A DNA stretch of 64,000 bases from Paralithodes platypus. Taxonomy: Eukaryota; Arthropoda; Malacostraca; Decapoda; Lithodidae. The notes beneath the pieces are model-generated. The model had not been told where the DNA came from and ran no database searches. It saw only the letters and a list, made by a program, of their open reading frames with translations. The position numbers and the translations under genes were made by a program. Positions 1 to 10,100 of this stretch are shown piece after piece. The stretch is from NCBI GenBank assembly GCA_032716605.1, contig CM064530.1, forward strand, positions 10,058,259-10,122,258, given 5' to 3'. How positions within the stretch are numbered: the stretch's first letter is position 1; every line of letters starts with the position of its first letter.

Positions 1-490
1 CCACACACATTGATATATTGTGTACGCCATCAACTGCACAACATATAGCTATCATCAACCCTTATAGTACCAGTGCCGTCCTTTTAACTTTATTCTGGCT
101 ACTGTTAGATGATTTTATTCAGCTTAAAAAGAGCCTCCAGCAATTAGGTGGCTTCGAACTATCTCACTTAATAATTTTTACTACCACAGATCCTTCTTAA
201 ACTGCACATAATCATCTAAATAAGCTAGAAAGGTGAATTTTTATTATTTGTATCTTCTCACCACAAATTCAGAATATCCTTATCTGTATAATAGCTTTTT
301 TTGTTTTGTAATTATCATAATTCACGGGGTAAATATTGCATCACTGTGGTAAAAAGAGTGAATTGCATTTAAATCCAGATTTGACTGCCTAAATCAAAAT
401 AAGTTATAGTTGTATGTACATCTATACATTTATATTTACATCTCTATATCTGCAATCTTTAAATAGCTATGCATAAATAATTAAAGGTAC

Positions 491-502
491 CTTGGCGTTC
501 AT
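491..502 (-). CDS. Cuticle protein gene copy 0, exon 1 only (gene runs off the left edge)
   Basis: The minus strand reads ATG AAC GCC AAG (MNAK) followed by a GTACC donor, exactly as in the complete copies. The rest of intron 1 occupies positions 1-490. By alignment with copy 4, exon 2 would begin about 48 nt beyond the left edge of the window, so only the first four codons are visible here. The intron sequence is closest to that of copy 4: both carry TTAGATGATT and GGTGGCTTCG variants not seen in the others. The product is therefore inferred from the sister copies to be the same secreted RR-type cuticle protein. Whether exons 2 and 3 are intact cannot be judged from this window. Confidence 0.8.
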
Positions 503-531
503 TGTGTAGTGTAGCTAGGTGTGGACTTAAC

Positions 532-563
532 TGACTAGATCTGCCCTGACTGCCCTATATATA
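532..563 (-). promoter_or_regulatory. Core promoter of copy 0 (TATA box and TCAGT initiator)
   Basis: TATATATA lies at 556-563 and the arthropod initiator TCAGT at 534-530 on the minus strand. The initiator A (532) is 31 nt downstream of the first T of the TATA box. The predicted 5' UTR is 30 nt (503-532). Confidence 0.75.
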
Positions 564-650
564 CCCTAACAAACCCCACACCTCCAACACCCCCATGTTT
601 CCTCACCTCTTTCCCTCCCCTCCACCACACTCACAACCTTCGCATTCTTC
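564..650 (-). promoter_or_regulatory. Conserved C-rich (minus strand GT/GA-rich) proximal promoter block
   Basis: Directly upstream of the TATA box, about 85 bp read CCCTAACAAACCCCACACCT, then CACCCCC-like boxes and repeated CTCCACCACAC motifs on the plus strand. The block is nearly identical in copies 0, 1, 2 and 4-8. It is still clearly recognisable in the divergent copy 3 (19265-19350), where intron 1 and the distal flank are not. I infer a proximal regulatory region with CACCC/GT-box-like sites. No specific factor can be named from sequence alone. Confidence 0.5.
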
Positions 651-1151
651 AGGTTTTTGCTACCATATTTTCCTTTCTCTGAGTATGGCTGTTGTTATTG
701 TCGATTTTCTTTGTTTATCTCGTGATTAATATACAATCAAACAAAAAACATACAAAACATTAAAACAAGAGAGGGAGATAGACAGAGGATTGGGCTGGTT
801 ACATGTTTTATGTGGAATTGTAACAAAATAATTGTAAACAAAACATTCGAGTGACTCGTCTACATTTTCTCATGAGGCTGCTTGACACCGACTCTCTTTC
901 TCTCTCAGTTCATTCATATTCATTATTTTATCTTTCTTTTCTTTCTTCCACTCCAAAAAAACAAATACTCACGAAAACAAAGAAATGCGAACATCAACAG
1001 ACCGACTGGTTCAGACGAGGCTGCTCGTTCTTAGTAAATGGAGAAGTAGCACATTTCTGCAAAACTGAATTAATTTTAACGTCACTTATTTAGGGGTTTG
1101 ATTGTATGAATTGATCTCTGCGTATTTTGAAAGACTATATCAGTCTCACAA

Positions 1152-1367
1152 TTTACCCTTCCAATTCCGGTGCCGTCCTTTTATAACTTTATTCTGGCAA
1201 CTATTAAACGATTGTATTCAGTTTCAAAAGGGCCTCCAGCAATTAACAGGCTTCGAACTATCTCATTAACCTTACTTACTACAGCAGATCCTTCTTAAAC
1301 TATACAACATTTTCTAAATATAGCTATAATAAAATATATAAATCGTCGCCGGTACAGAAGGGGTTAA
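1152..1367. mobile_element. MITE-like element, piggyBac-type ends (array copy in unit 0)
   Basis: The left end reads TTTACCCTTCCAATTCCGGT and the right end CCGGTACAGAAGGGGTTAA. The reverse complement of the right end (TTAACCCCTTCTGTACCGG) matches the left. The element is about 216 bp with no coding capacity. One flank is an intact TTAA and the other is degraded to TTTA. It is present at the same place in the upstream flank of the ordinary units, so it was inserted before the units were amplified. Related ends occur in intron 1 (from about 54) and outside the array at 51733, 56070 and 59865. Confidence 0.55.
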
Positions 1368-1449
1368 TAACTTGTCGTGGCGTTCTAAATAGTTACTACC
1401 CAGTTAAAAAAAATAAAATTAAAACAATATTTACTTAGCTTGATCTGGT

Positions 1450-1830
1450 TTGACTTGCTGTCCATGTTTTCCTGTGCTCCCTCATTACTCCTCTTTTACT
1501 CTTTGTTTTCTTCTTCTTTTCGTGTTCTCCTCGCATTCCCCTTTTCTTCTCCTCGTATTCCCCTTCTTCCTGTTTTCTTCTTCTCGTTTCCTCCTTAATT
1601 TAGCCTTCTCTTTTTTCCTTGTTTGTTCTTCCTCGTTTTCTCTTCGTATTCCCCTTCTTCCTGTTTCTTCTTCTCCCTTCCTGCTTGATTTAGCCTTCTC
1701 GTTTTATCATCGTTTTCTCTTCCTCGTTTTCTCCTTTTCCTTGTTTTCTTCTTCTGTTCTCGTTTTATCATTCTGTTTGTTTTGCTTCGATTCGTTTACT
1801 CTTCCTCCCCCTGTTCTCCTTACTCTCGTT
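1450..1830. repeat. Polypyrimidine (R·Y) block upstream of copy 0
   Basis: About 380 bp of almost pure pyrimidine on the plus strand, made of degenerate units such as CTCCTCGTATTCCCCTTCTT. It sits roughly 0.95-1.3 kb upstream of the transcription start. Equivalent blocks lie at about 8066-8450, 13830-14210, 25135-25525, 30885-31285, 36700-37095, 42751-43150 and 48675-49220. Open frames across it (Phe/Ser/Leu-rich) are compositional artefacts. Such mirror-like R·Y tracts can form triplex DNA, which is only inferred here. Confidence 0.7.
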
Positions 1831-2721
1831 ATGTCGGAAGCCTAATTCTTAGGCCTAGTTTTTGTAGGCAGCATCTTATGTATTCAGAGACTAGCATTAA
1901 ATTAGTTATTGCTTAAATTATCTAGAACTGACTCTCAATTTTCTAAATGTTGCTTAATCGATACCGTACGCAAATGTTGTAATCAAAACTCGTTCGCAAA
2001 TAATATGTTTAAAAGCAAATGTATATATAATAACGATATTAACAGTATAGTTAAAACTTAAGCATATTTTTAGCTGTACTAGAAAATATTTATGAACAAT
2101 ATAGCTTAGCACAAAAATCTCTGTATCAAAAGGTTAACTGTACGTCTAATAAAAGCCAAAAAACAGAACAGAAATGCGTTTTTGGATCTAAAAAGGGTTA
2201 AGTGCATAGCATTAAAGGCCTGACTAGTTTACCTAAATATACAGCAAGGATAATATATTGAATGTTAATGAGTGTATCAATTAACCCTCTGACTTCCATA
2301 TAGGCCTACCCATCCTAATATGCATACAATCGTGTAATAATGGTGTTGTGAGCGAATGCCACCTTTCAGTTACAAAATAACCATAACTGACGGCCCGTCA
2401 GCCAACCAGTTCCAAATATATGAGTTTTTTTCTCTCTCTCTCTCTCTCACTCACTCTCTCTCTCTCTCTTTTATTGCCATTTTGGTGTCCGAATTATCAA
2501 ACAAGGGGTGAAACTTTGCCTTTGATAGTGAAGAATATAGGCTATTTCCAAAGTCCAAACCTTTTATTCTGCCCCTTTATTGACGAATGATTTTTGTGGT
2601 AATGGGAGTGTGGAAGAGAGGCTATAAGGTCACCAGTAGCTGCTTAATATGACAGAAGTTGGTTGATCTCTGTTACTAAAGGGTCTCTAGCTAAAATTGT
2701 TAAGGGGGGAGTTGTATTTAT

Positions 2722-3367
2722 AACCTGACAAGCGCGAAATAGACCTAGGGGCTAGGGTATTTATTTGTGCATTTCTAGCCTTGGATTCTGACAGAATTCG
2801 TTATATTTACAATATAGAGCATTATTTGTTTTCGGTATGCTTTTATTTTACATATATGATGTATACATGAACCTTCAAGAGTGCTAAAATAAGTGGGAAA
2901 AGCATTTGGGTGGTGAAAAACGAAGATATTGGCCACCCGGTCATAATCTCAGGCAAGAGAGAGCCACAGGTAACCCTCCTCTCTCGCTGTCTGTGAAGTA
3001 ACTGAGACGAGCGGGGCGGTGTGGGCCGGTGTCTGGGTGTTACATAACGATCTTTTCTGCAACCCACTTGTGTTACATTATCGCGGGAGAGAAAAATAAC
3101 CGATAAATGATGATAATAAGAGGAAAAATAGGTGATAATTGAGGAGGGGAGGGAGGGGGGAATAAGGTGGGGAAGGAGGGGAGGGGGGTGGGTGAGATTT
3201 ACATGGATGAGTACTGGAGGGGAATGATCTCACCTAGAGACAAATTCCTTTGTTTTGATAGGCCCTTTTTTTTTTTGGAAGGTTTTTTTTTTTATGGTCT
3301 TGCTTCCGTGAGGCCTATCCGTTCCCTATAGGAAGCCTTCCGTGAGGCCTATTGCGCTTGCCGGGTT
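2722..3367. mobile_element. 645-bp terminal-inverted-repeat element, unit 0 copy
   Basis: The ends are inverted repeats: left AACCTGACAAGCGCGAAATA, and right end reverse complement AACCCGGCAAGCGCAATAGG. Units lacking it have an intact GTATTTAATGG site at the same point, so it is a clean insertion at a TTAA or TA target. Inside are an AT-rich segment, a 74-codon open frame on the minus strand (2843-3067) with no recognisable domain, and a strongly G-rich stretch (3143-3190). No transposase is visible, so it would be non-autonomous. Further copies are at 9339-9981 and 26404-27046. Confidence 0.55.
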
Positions 3368-3927
3368 AATGGTCGATTTATATATTGTTTTATTATTGAT
3401 TTTAGTTTCCTCCCTAGACCTTCATCAAGCTTAAAAAAACATCCCCAAAGTCCCCTTTCTAGATAAATGTGTACATTTTTCGGTAGAACAATAATTTCTG
3501 TTTCCTCCTATATTAGAGGCTCGTTATCGCTCACCAGGAAAAAATCGACATGTAAAAGGCACGAAACGTCTTAATACTGGCAAAAAAATGGGGCGAATAA
3601 TAATAAAATCGTCAAATTAATAGCCCGAACGTCTTAAAATCTGAAAACTAAAGGGGCTAATCATGAGGGAGAGGAAAGCCACAAAAACCAAAGGCTGGTT
3701 TCATAAAGTGAACCATAAATTAGATACTATCTTAAGACTCGTATACTACTTCTATTAGAAGGCCATAATGGCAAGCAGTGCCTCTAGTTAACCCTTCACT
3801 TAATTTGCTGTATCTGGCTAAGACTAACAACTATATTTACCTTAGGAATGACCTCTACGAATATGAGGGTATATCTATGTCAAAGAACCCACAGATCCTT
3901 CACATATTTAATGAAATTGCCTAACGA

Positions 3928-3982
<55 letters not shown>

Positions 3983-4230
3983 CTGTATAGTGTATATATA
4001 ATATAACATCATACGTACTTATGGGGTCAAACACATGACTACAGAGTAGGATGTAGGTTAAAAGTCAAGTAGCCATTCATTTTCTATACCTAGATTTTGC
4101 ACACTGGCTTAATTATACAAATGCAGTTATAATGGATAATCGGAATTTCATAAATAACCTAATATTCGATTTTTTATTAATTTCACCACAACACCAAACA
4201 CCTCCAATGAAATTAATGCAAGCATATATG

Positions 4231-4305
4231 TGGTCCACCAGGATTCGAACCCGGGTTATCACACACAGATTTGTAGACACCTTAACCATTACACCACCAA
4301 GACGG
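4231..4305 (-). repeat. tRNA-derived SINE head (unit 0)
   Basis: On the minus strand a TGGTGTAATGGTTAAGG A-box-like segment is followed about 35 nt later by GGTTCGAATCC, a good RNA polymerase III B box, and the region ends in a TGGACCA-like tail. The acceptor arm does not pair well and the anticodon arm is imperfect, so this is a tRNA-derived SINE head or tRNA pseudogene rather than a working tRNA. Equivalent copies are at 15950-16023, 32961-33035, 38716-38785 (5' part deleted) and 44853-44927. These are inherited with the unit, not independent insertions. Confidence 0.6.
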
Positions 4306-5422
4306 TAAAGGTTTATGCACACGCCTACGACTTATTATTCATTCTCGAATACTGGATATTAATCTAATCATGTTCATATTCCCACCGCTCTATGGTAGCC
4401 TAATGTTTAAGTGAGAGGAAAGAATATGCATGGGGCACAGATCATTTAGAACGGCCTCGCTACGAAAGATGGCGGATTTATCGGCTGGACTACGAGTATG
4501 TGTACCTAATACTATATGATAAGGTTATATGTCTTTGAACAGTTTATTTTTACTACATGTATAGTTTTAACTAATGTCTGTGTATTGTGTGAAGGTTTTA
4601 ATTAAATATCCCTTATAAAGGTTTTTATTTGTCAACAAGTGAATACCCATTGATAAATATTCATATAAAATCTTATATTAGGAGTAGGGATTTCGTTGTT
4701 TGTAAAGCCCATCTTCACACCACTATCTATACGCACCACCAATATTTATATCTCTAGTACACCATCCCAGGAAATATATTGACAATAACGAACTCTACTG
4801 TACAGAGCTCTGAGTCCAAAGTCGGCGGGTGTATACTTTTCTGTCATTATATTCACATACAAATACTGTTGATGATAGACAACTTCCGTTTTTCATACTG
4901 GAAAGAGCATGAGCAATACGAGTCATGTCATATATAAACATTCTATGCCGTTGCTGAAAATTCAGAGATATAATGGTAGAAAGTGAACTGATGTTGTATA
5001 ATATGTTTTTTAGTCAGGTACGGTAAAATTGATGATATTATATTTTTGTGTGGGTTTATCTGGTGGAAGATAGTAAATTAAGCTTTCTTCTTTCTATTAA
5101 CATGTACTAGGTTGCATTAAATGCAATTCTTGTGGCTGGAAATCAATATAGAGTGAATGTTTTCATTACGCATGCATAATTTTTACTTGTTATGTACCAA
5201 TTTTGAAAATAATCCTTATACAATCAGCTATTGATGGTAACTACATTCTGATGCCATATTTGGAAAGAGCATAAAGAACATCTCACCTGTATTGCATCTA
5301 ACAATAGTATGACCGTGTAAACAAGGACAAACTATTAAATATTTCTTATATTGCCATTTTGAAATAAGTTTCCAAGATACCGAACTGGCGTGAGCGAGTT
5401 AACACACGTGACAGAACAACCC

Positions 5423-5425
<3 letters not shown>

Positions 5426-5488
<63 letters not shown>
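5426..5488. repeat. (TA)n microsatellite downstream of copy 1
   Basis: About 30 TA dinucleotides. The same locus in the other units varies in length (long at 17147-17206, short and interrupted at 11214-11241, 28280-28307 and 46050-46065), so it is a length-variable marker for individual units. Confidence 0.85.
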
Positions 5489-5489
<1 letters not shown>

Positions 5490-5943
5490 CTATTTTGATA
5501 TGTCTAAAAAAAGTGTTTCATTTCATAAGGATTTTATGCCAAATCATTAATATTTTCTGAACACGATTTTAACAATTAATAGTTTTCATTAACACTTCTA
5601 ATATTTCATTAGTTATCCTTAGAAAAAAAATATGTTAAAATATATGATTATATATTGTGTTTTCCCGAAAATATCCCTATTAATATTCCCATTAAGGCCT
5701 TTCATAACTATTTAAATCTCAATCAAGTTATGCTAAACATTTGATCGTAATAGCTTTCCAGGATACGAAATTAAGGAATACAAACAAACATGGTAAAATA
5801 TTGCATAATTATTTTAATAAATAAATTAATATATCGGAAGGAAAAATAATAATTTACAAAGATTCAGGAGAGGGAAAGAGTGTAAGGGCATCGTTGTCGT
5901 TGACACCCACGATATCCATTGTCTAGGATCAGTTAAAATCCAT

Positions 5944-7088
5944 TTACTTGGATTCGTTGGAGCCGTACTCGAAGGATCGGGACTCGGAGGATCGGGACTC
6001 ATAGGATCCGGAGTCGAAGCGGGCTTCACCAGAGTAAGTGACATCGGCAATGTAGCCGGAGTCACCGTCAACGTAGTAGGCAACCTTCTGCAGGCGACCG
6101 TCGGGAAGCTGCACGTAGTAGGACCCCTGGGTCTGGTCGCCGTCACGGGTCTCCTGTTGGCCGTAATGGTTCTCAGAGGAGTCGTCATCGACGGCCCAGT
6201 TGAAGTCGTACTTAGCCTCGCTGGACTCGTATGACTCGGAGGACTGGAAATATGAAAACAAATAATATATTTTGCTTGAAACTTCAAGGAAGAATCATTT
6301 GTTCTATCCCAAAAAATAAAATATAACCAAATATCTTTATGTATTTTTTCCAAATGTGTGTTTGTTATATAATTTGCTATCATATTTTTTACTCACGCCA
6401 GAGTTGGATCCGTAGAATTCACGGCTGTCGGCAGCAACCAGGGCAGCCAGGCCCAAAAGGATGACGATCTGTTGACAAAAGAAAGATACGGTGAGGAACA
6501 TATATAAACACCCACCCACACACATTGATATATTGTGTACGCCATCAACTGCACAACATATAGCTATCATCAACCCTTATAGTACCAGTGCCGTCCTTTT
6601 AACTTTATTCTGGCTACTGTTAGCTGATTTTATTCAGCTTAAAAAGAGCCTCCAGCAATTAGGAGGCTTCGAACTATCTCACTTAATCATTTTTACTTCC
6701 ACAGATCCTTCTTAATCTGCACATAATCATCTAAATATAGCTAGAAAGGTGAATATATACTGTATAATCTCTAACTATATACTGTACATAATATGGTATT
6801 TGCAATGACACTCTTAACTGTGATGTTTATTATTTGTATCTGCTCACCAGAAATGCAGAATGTCCTTATCTGTATAATAGCTCTTTTTGTTTTGTAATTA
6901 TCATAATTCACGGGGTAAATATTGCATCACTCTGGTAAAAAGAGTGAATTGCATTTAGATCCAGATTTGACTGCCTAAATCAAAATAAGTTATAGTTGTA
7001 TGTACATCTATACATTTATATTTACATCTCTATATCTGCAATCTTTAAATAGCTATGCATAAATAATTAAAGCTACCTTGGCGTTCAT
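5944..7088 (-). CDS. Cuticle protein, RR/chitin_bind_4 type, copy 1 (three exons)
   Basis: Join of 7088-7077 (exon 1), 6468-6397 (exon 2) and 6243-5944 (exon 3), giving 127 residues. Introns are 608 and 153 nt, both phase 0 with GT...AG ends. Residues 1-17 (MNAKIVILLGLAALVAA) are a signal peptide, so the product is secreted. Residues 40-102 form the Rebers-Riddiford domain (chitin_bind_4), with YDFNWAV at 40-46, QETRDGD at 58-64, GSYYVQLPDGR at 68-78 and SGYIADVTYSGEA at 90-102. This family binds chitin in exoskeleton or arthrodial cuticle, and the form resembles crustacean pro-resilin-like proteins. The tail (103-127) is Ser/Glu/Tyr-rich and the protein is markedly acidic. A minus-strand ATTAAA at 5818-5813 is a likely poly(A) signal 126 nt after the stop. 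Function is by family, and the exact cuticle type is unknown. Confidence 0.92.
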
Positions 7089-7117
7089 TGTGTAGTGTAG
7101 CTAGGTGTGGACTTAAC

Positions 7118-7149
7118 TGACTAGATCTGCCCTGACTGCCCTATATATA
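7118..7149 (-). promoter_or_regulatory. Core promoter of copy 1
   Basis: TATATATA at 7142-7149 and TCAGT at 7120-7116 on the minus strand, with the initiator A at 7118 (31 nt spacing). The predicted 5' UTR is 7089-7118. Confidence 0.75.
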
Positions 7150-10100
7150 CCCTAACAAACCCCACACCTCCAACACCCCCATGTTTCCTCACCTCTTTCC
7201 CTCCCCTCCACCACACTCACAACCTTCGCATTCTTCAAGTTTTTGCTACCATATTATCCTTTCTCTGAGTATGGCTGTTGTTATTGTCGATTTTCTTTGT
7301 TTATCTCGTGATTAATATACAATCAAACAAAAAACATACAAAACATTAAAACAAGAGAGGGAGATAGACAGAGGATTGGGCTGGTTACATGTTTTATGTG
7401 GAATTGTAACAACATAATTGTAAACAAAACATTCAAGTGACTCGTCTACATTTTCTCATAATGCTGCTTGATACCGACTCTCTCTCTCTCTCTCTCTCTC
7501 AGTTCATTCATATTAATTATTTTATCTTTCTTTTCTTTCTTCCACTCCAAAAACGAATACTCACGAAAACAAAGAAATGCGAAGATCAACAGACCGACTG
7601 GTTCAGACGAGGCTGCTCATTCTTAGTAAATGGAGAAGTAGCACATTTCTGCAAAACTGAATTAATTTTAACGTCACTTATTCAACTATGAAATTAATTA
7701 AGTAGGGGTTTGATTGTATGAATTGATCTCTGCGTATTTTGAAAGACTAAATTAGTCTCACAATTTACCCTTCCAATTCCGGTGCCGTCCTTTTATAACT
7801 TTATTCTGGCAACTATTAAACGATTGTATTCAGTTTCCAAATTGGCCTCCAGCAATTAACAGGCTTCGAACTATCTCATTAACCCTACTTACTACAACAG
7901 ATCCTTCTTAAACTTTACAACATTTTCTAAATATAGCTATACTAAAATATATAAATCGTCGCCGGTACAGAAGGGGTTAATAACTTGTCGTGGCGTTCTA
8001 AATAGTTACTACCCAGTTAAAAAAAAAAAAAAAATGAAAACAATATATACTTAGCTTGATCTGGTTTGACTTGCTGTCCATGTTTTCCTGTGCTCCCTCA
8101 TTACTCCTCTTTTACTCCTTGTTTCCTTCTTCTTCTTTTCGTTTTCTCCTCGCATTCCCCTTTTCTTCTCCTCGTATTCCCCTTCTTCCTGTTTTCTTCT
8201 TCTCGTTTCCTCCTTAATTTAGCCTTCTTCTCGTTTTTTCTTGTTTGTTCTTCCTCGTTTTCTCTTCGTATTCCCCTTCTTCCTGTTTTCTTCTCGCTTC
8301 CTCCTTGATTTAGCCTTCTCGTTTTATCATCGTTTTCTCTTCCTCGTCTTCTCCTTTTCCTTGTTTTCTTCTGTTCTCGTTTTATCATTCTGTTTGTTTT
8401 GCTTCGATTCGTTTACTCTTCCTCCCCGTTCTCCTTACTCTCGTTATCTCGGAAGCCTAATTCTTAGGCCTAGTTTTTGTAAGCAGCATCTTATGTATTC
8501 AGAGACTAGCATTAAAATAGTTATTGCTTAAATTATCTAGAACTGACTTTCAATTTTCTAAATGTTGCTTAATCGATACCGTACGCAAATGTTGTAATCA
8601 AAACTCGTTCGCAAATAATATGTTTAAAAGCAAATGTATATATAATAACGATATTAACAGTATAGTTAAAACTTAAGCATATTTTTAGCTGTACTAGAAA
8701 ATATTTATGAACAATATAGCTTAGCACAAAAATCTCTGTATCAAAAGGTTAACTGTACGTCTAATAAAAGCCAAAAAACAGAACAGAAATGCGTTTTTGG
8801 ATCTAAAAAGGGTTAAGTGCATAGCATTAAAGGCCTGACTAGTTTACCTAAATATACAGCAAGGATAATATATATGAATGTTAATGAGTGTATCAATTAA
8901 CCCTCTGACTTCCATATAGGCCTACCCCTCCTAATATGCATACAATCGTGTAATAATGGTGTTGTGAGCGAATGCCACCTTTCAGTTACAAAATAACCAT
9001 AACTGACGGCCCGTCAGCCAACCAGTTCCAAATATATGAGTTTTTTTCTCTCTCTCTCTCTCTCACTCACTCTCTCTCTCTCTCTTTTATTGCCATTTTG
9101 GTGTCCGAATTATCAAACAAGGGGTGAAACTTTGCCTTTGATAGTGAAGAATATAGGCTATTTCCAAAGCCCAAACCTTTTATTCTGCCCCCTTTATTGA
9201 CGAATGATTTTTGTGGTAATGGGAGTGTGGAAGAGAGGCTATAAGGTCACCAGTAGCTGCTTAATATGACAGAAGTTGGTTGATCTCTGTTACTAAAGGG
9301 TCTCTAGCTAAAATTGTTAAGGGGGGAGTTGTATTTATAACCTGACAAGCGCAAAATAGACCTAGGGGCTAGGGTATTTATTTGTGCATTTCTAGCCTTG
9401 GATTCTGACAGAATTCGTTATATTTACAATATAGAGCATTATTTGTTTTCGGTATGCTTTTATTTTACATATATGATGTATACATGAACCTTCAAGAGTG
9501 CTAAAATAAGTGGGAAAAGCATTTGGGTGGTGAAAAACGAAGATATTGGCCACCCGGTCATAATCTCAGGCAAGAGAGAGCCACAGGCAATCCTCCTCTC
9601 TCGCTGTCTGTGAGGTAACTGAGACGAGTGGGGCGGTGTGGGCCGGTGTCTGGGTGTTACATAACGATCTTTTCTGCAACCCACTTGTGCTACATTATCG
9701 CGGGAGAGAAAAATAACCGATAAATGATGATAATAAGAGGAAAAATAGGTGATAATTGAGGAGGGGAGGGAGGGGGGAATAAGGTGGGGAAGGAGGGGAG
9801 GGGGGTGGGTGAGATTTACATGGATGAGTACTGGAGGGGAATTATCTCACCTAGAGACAAATTCCTTTGTTTTGATAGGCCCTTTTTTTTTTTGGAAGGT
9901 TTTTTTTATGGTCTTGCTTCCGTGAGGCCTATCCGTTCCCTATAGGAAGCCTTCCATAAGGCCTATTGCGCTTGCCGGGTTAATGGTCGATTTATATATT
10001 GTTTTATTATTGATTTTAGTTTCCTCCCTAGACCTTCATCAAGCTTAAAAAAACATCCCCAAAGTCCCCTTTCTAGATAAATGTGTACATTTTTCGGTAG

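Larger units (their letters stand above)
651..5812. repeat. Array spacer between copy 0 and copy 1 (no gene)
   Basis: Left to right this spacer holds a short CT run (about 893-907), a MITE-like element (1152-1367), a polypyrimidine block (1450-1830), a CT microsatellite (about 2430-2470) and a 645-bp inverted-repeat element (2722-3367). A dispersed repeat follows (about 3395-3690), then A30 followed by (TA)11 (about 3931-3982), a tRNA-derived SINE head (4231-4305), (TA)n at 5426-5488, and the 3' flank of copy 1. The open frames in it are low-complexity or repeat translations. This is the only spacer carrying both the 645-bp element and the SINE segment. Confidence 0.7.

Noticed and set aside
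1450..1845. Phe/Ser/Leu-rich open frames up to 181 codons in polypyrimidine blocks
   Set aside because: Low-complexity translations of a degenerate CT-rich repeat, with frames that differ between units.
2843..3067. 74-codon minus-strand frame in the 645-bp element as a gene
   Set aside because: No domain, no promoter signals, and conserved only as part of the duplicated element.
4231..4305. Functional tRNA gene
   Set aside because: The B box is good, but the acceptor and anticodon stems do not form properly, and the segment sits inside a larger repeat body.
5826..6383. 185-codon minus-strand open frame rich in Pro/Ser/Thr, repeated in most units
   Set aside because: It is the alternative frame across exon 3 plus part of intron 2. 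It recurs only because the exons are nearly identical, and the RR-domain frame has canonical splice sites and a known family.
6337..6573. Open frame running from intron 1 into exon 2 (MMIAICC...), suggesting another start
   Set aside because: Its upstream part is intronic, lies about 500 nt downstream of the well-formed promoter, and adds nothing conserved. The exon 1 ATG gives a standard signal peptide.
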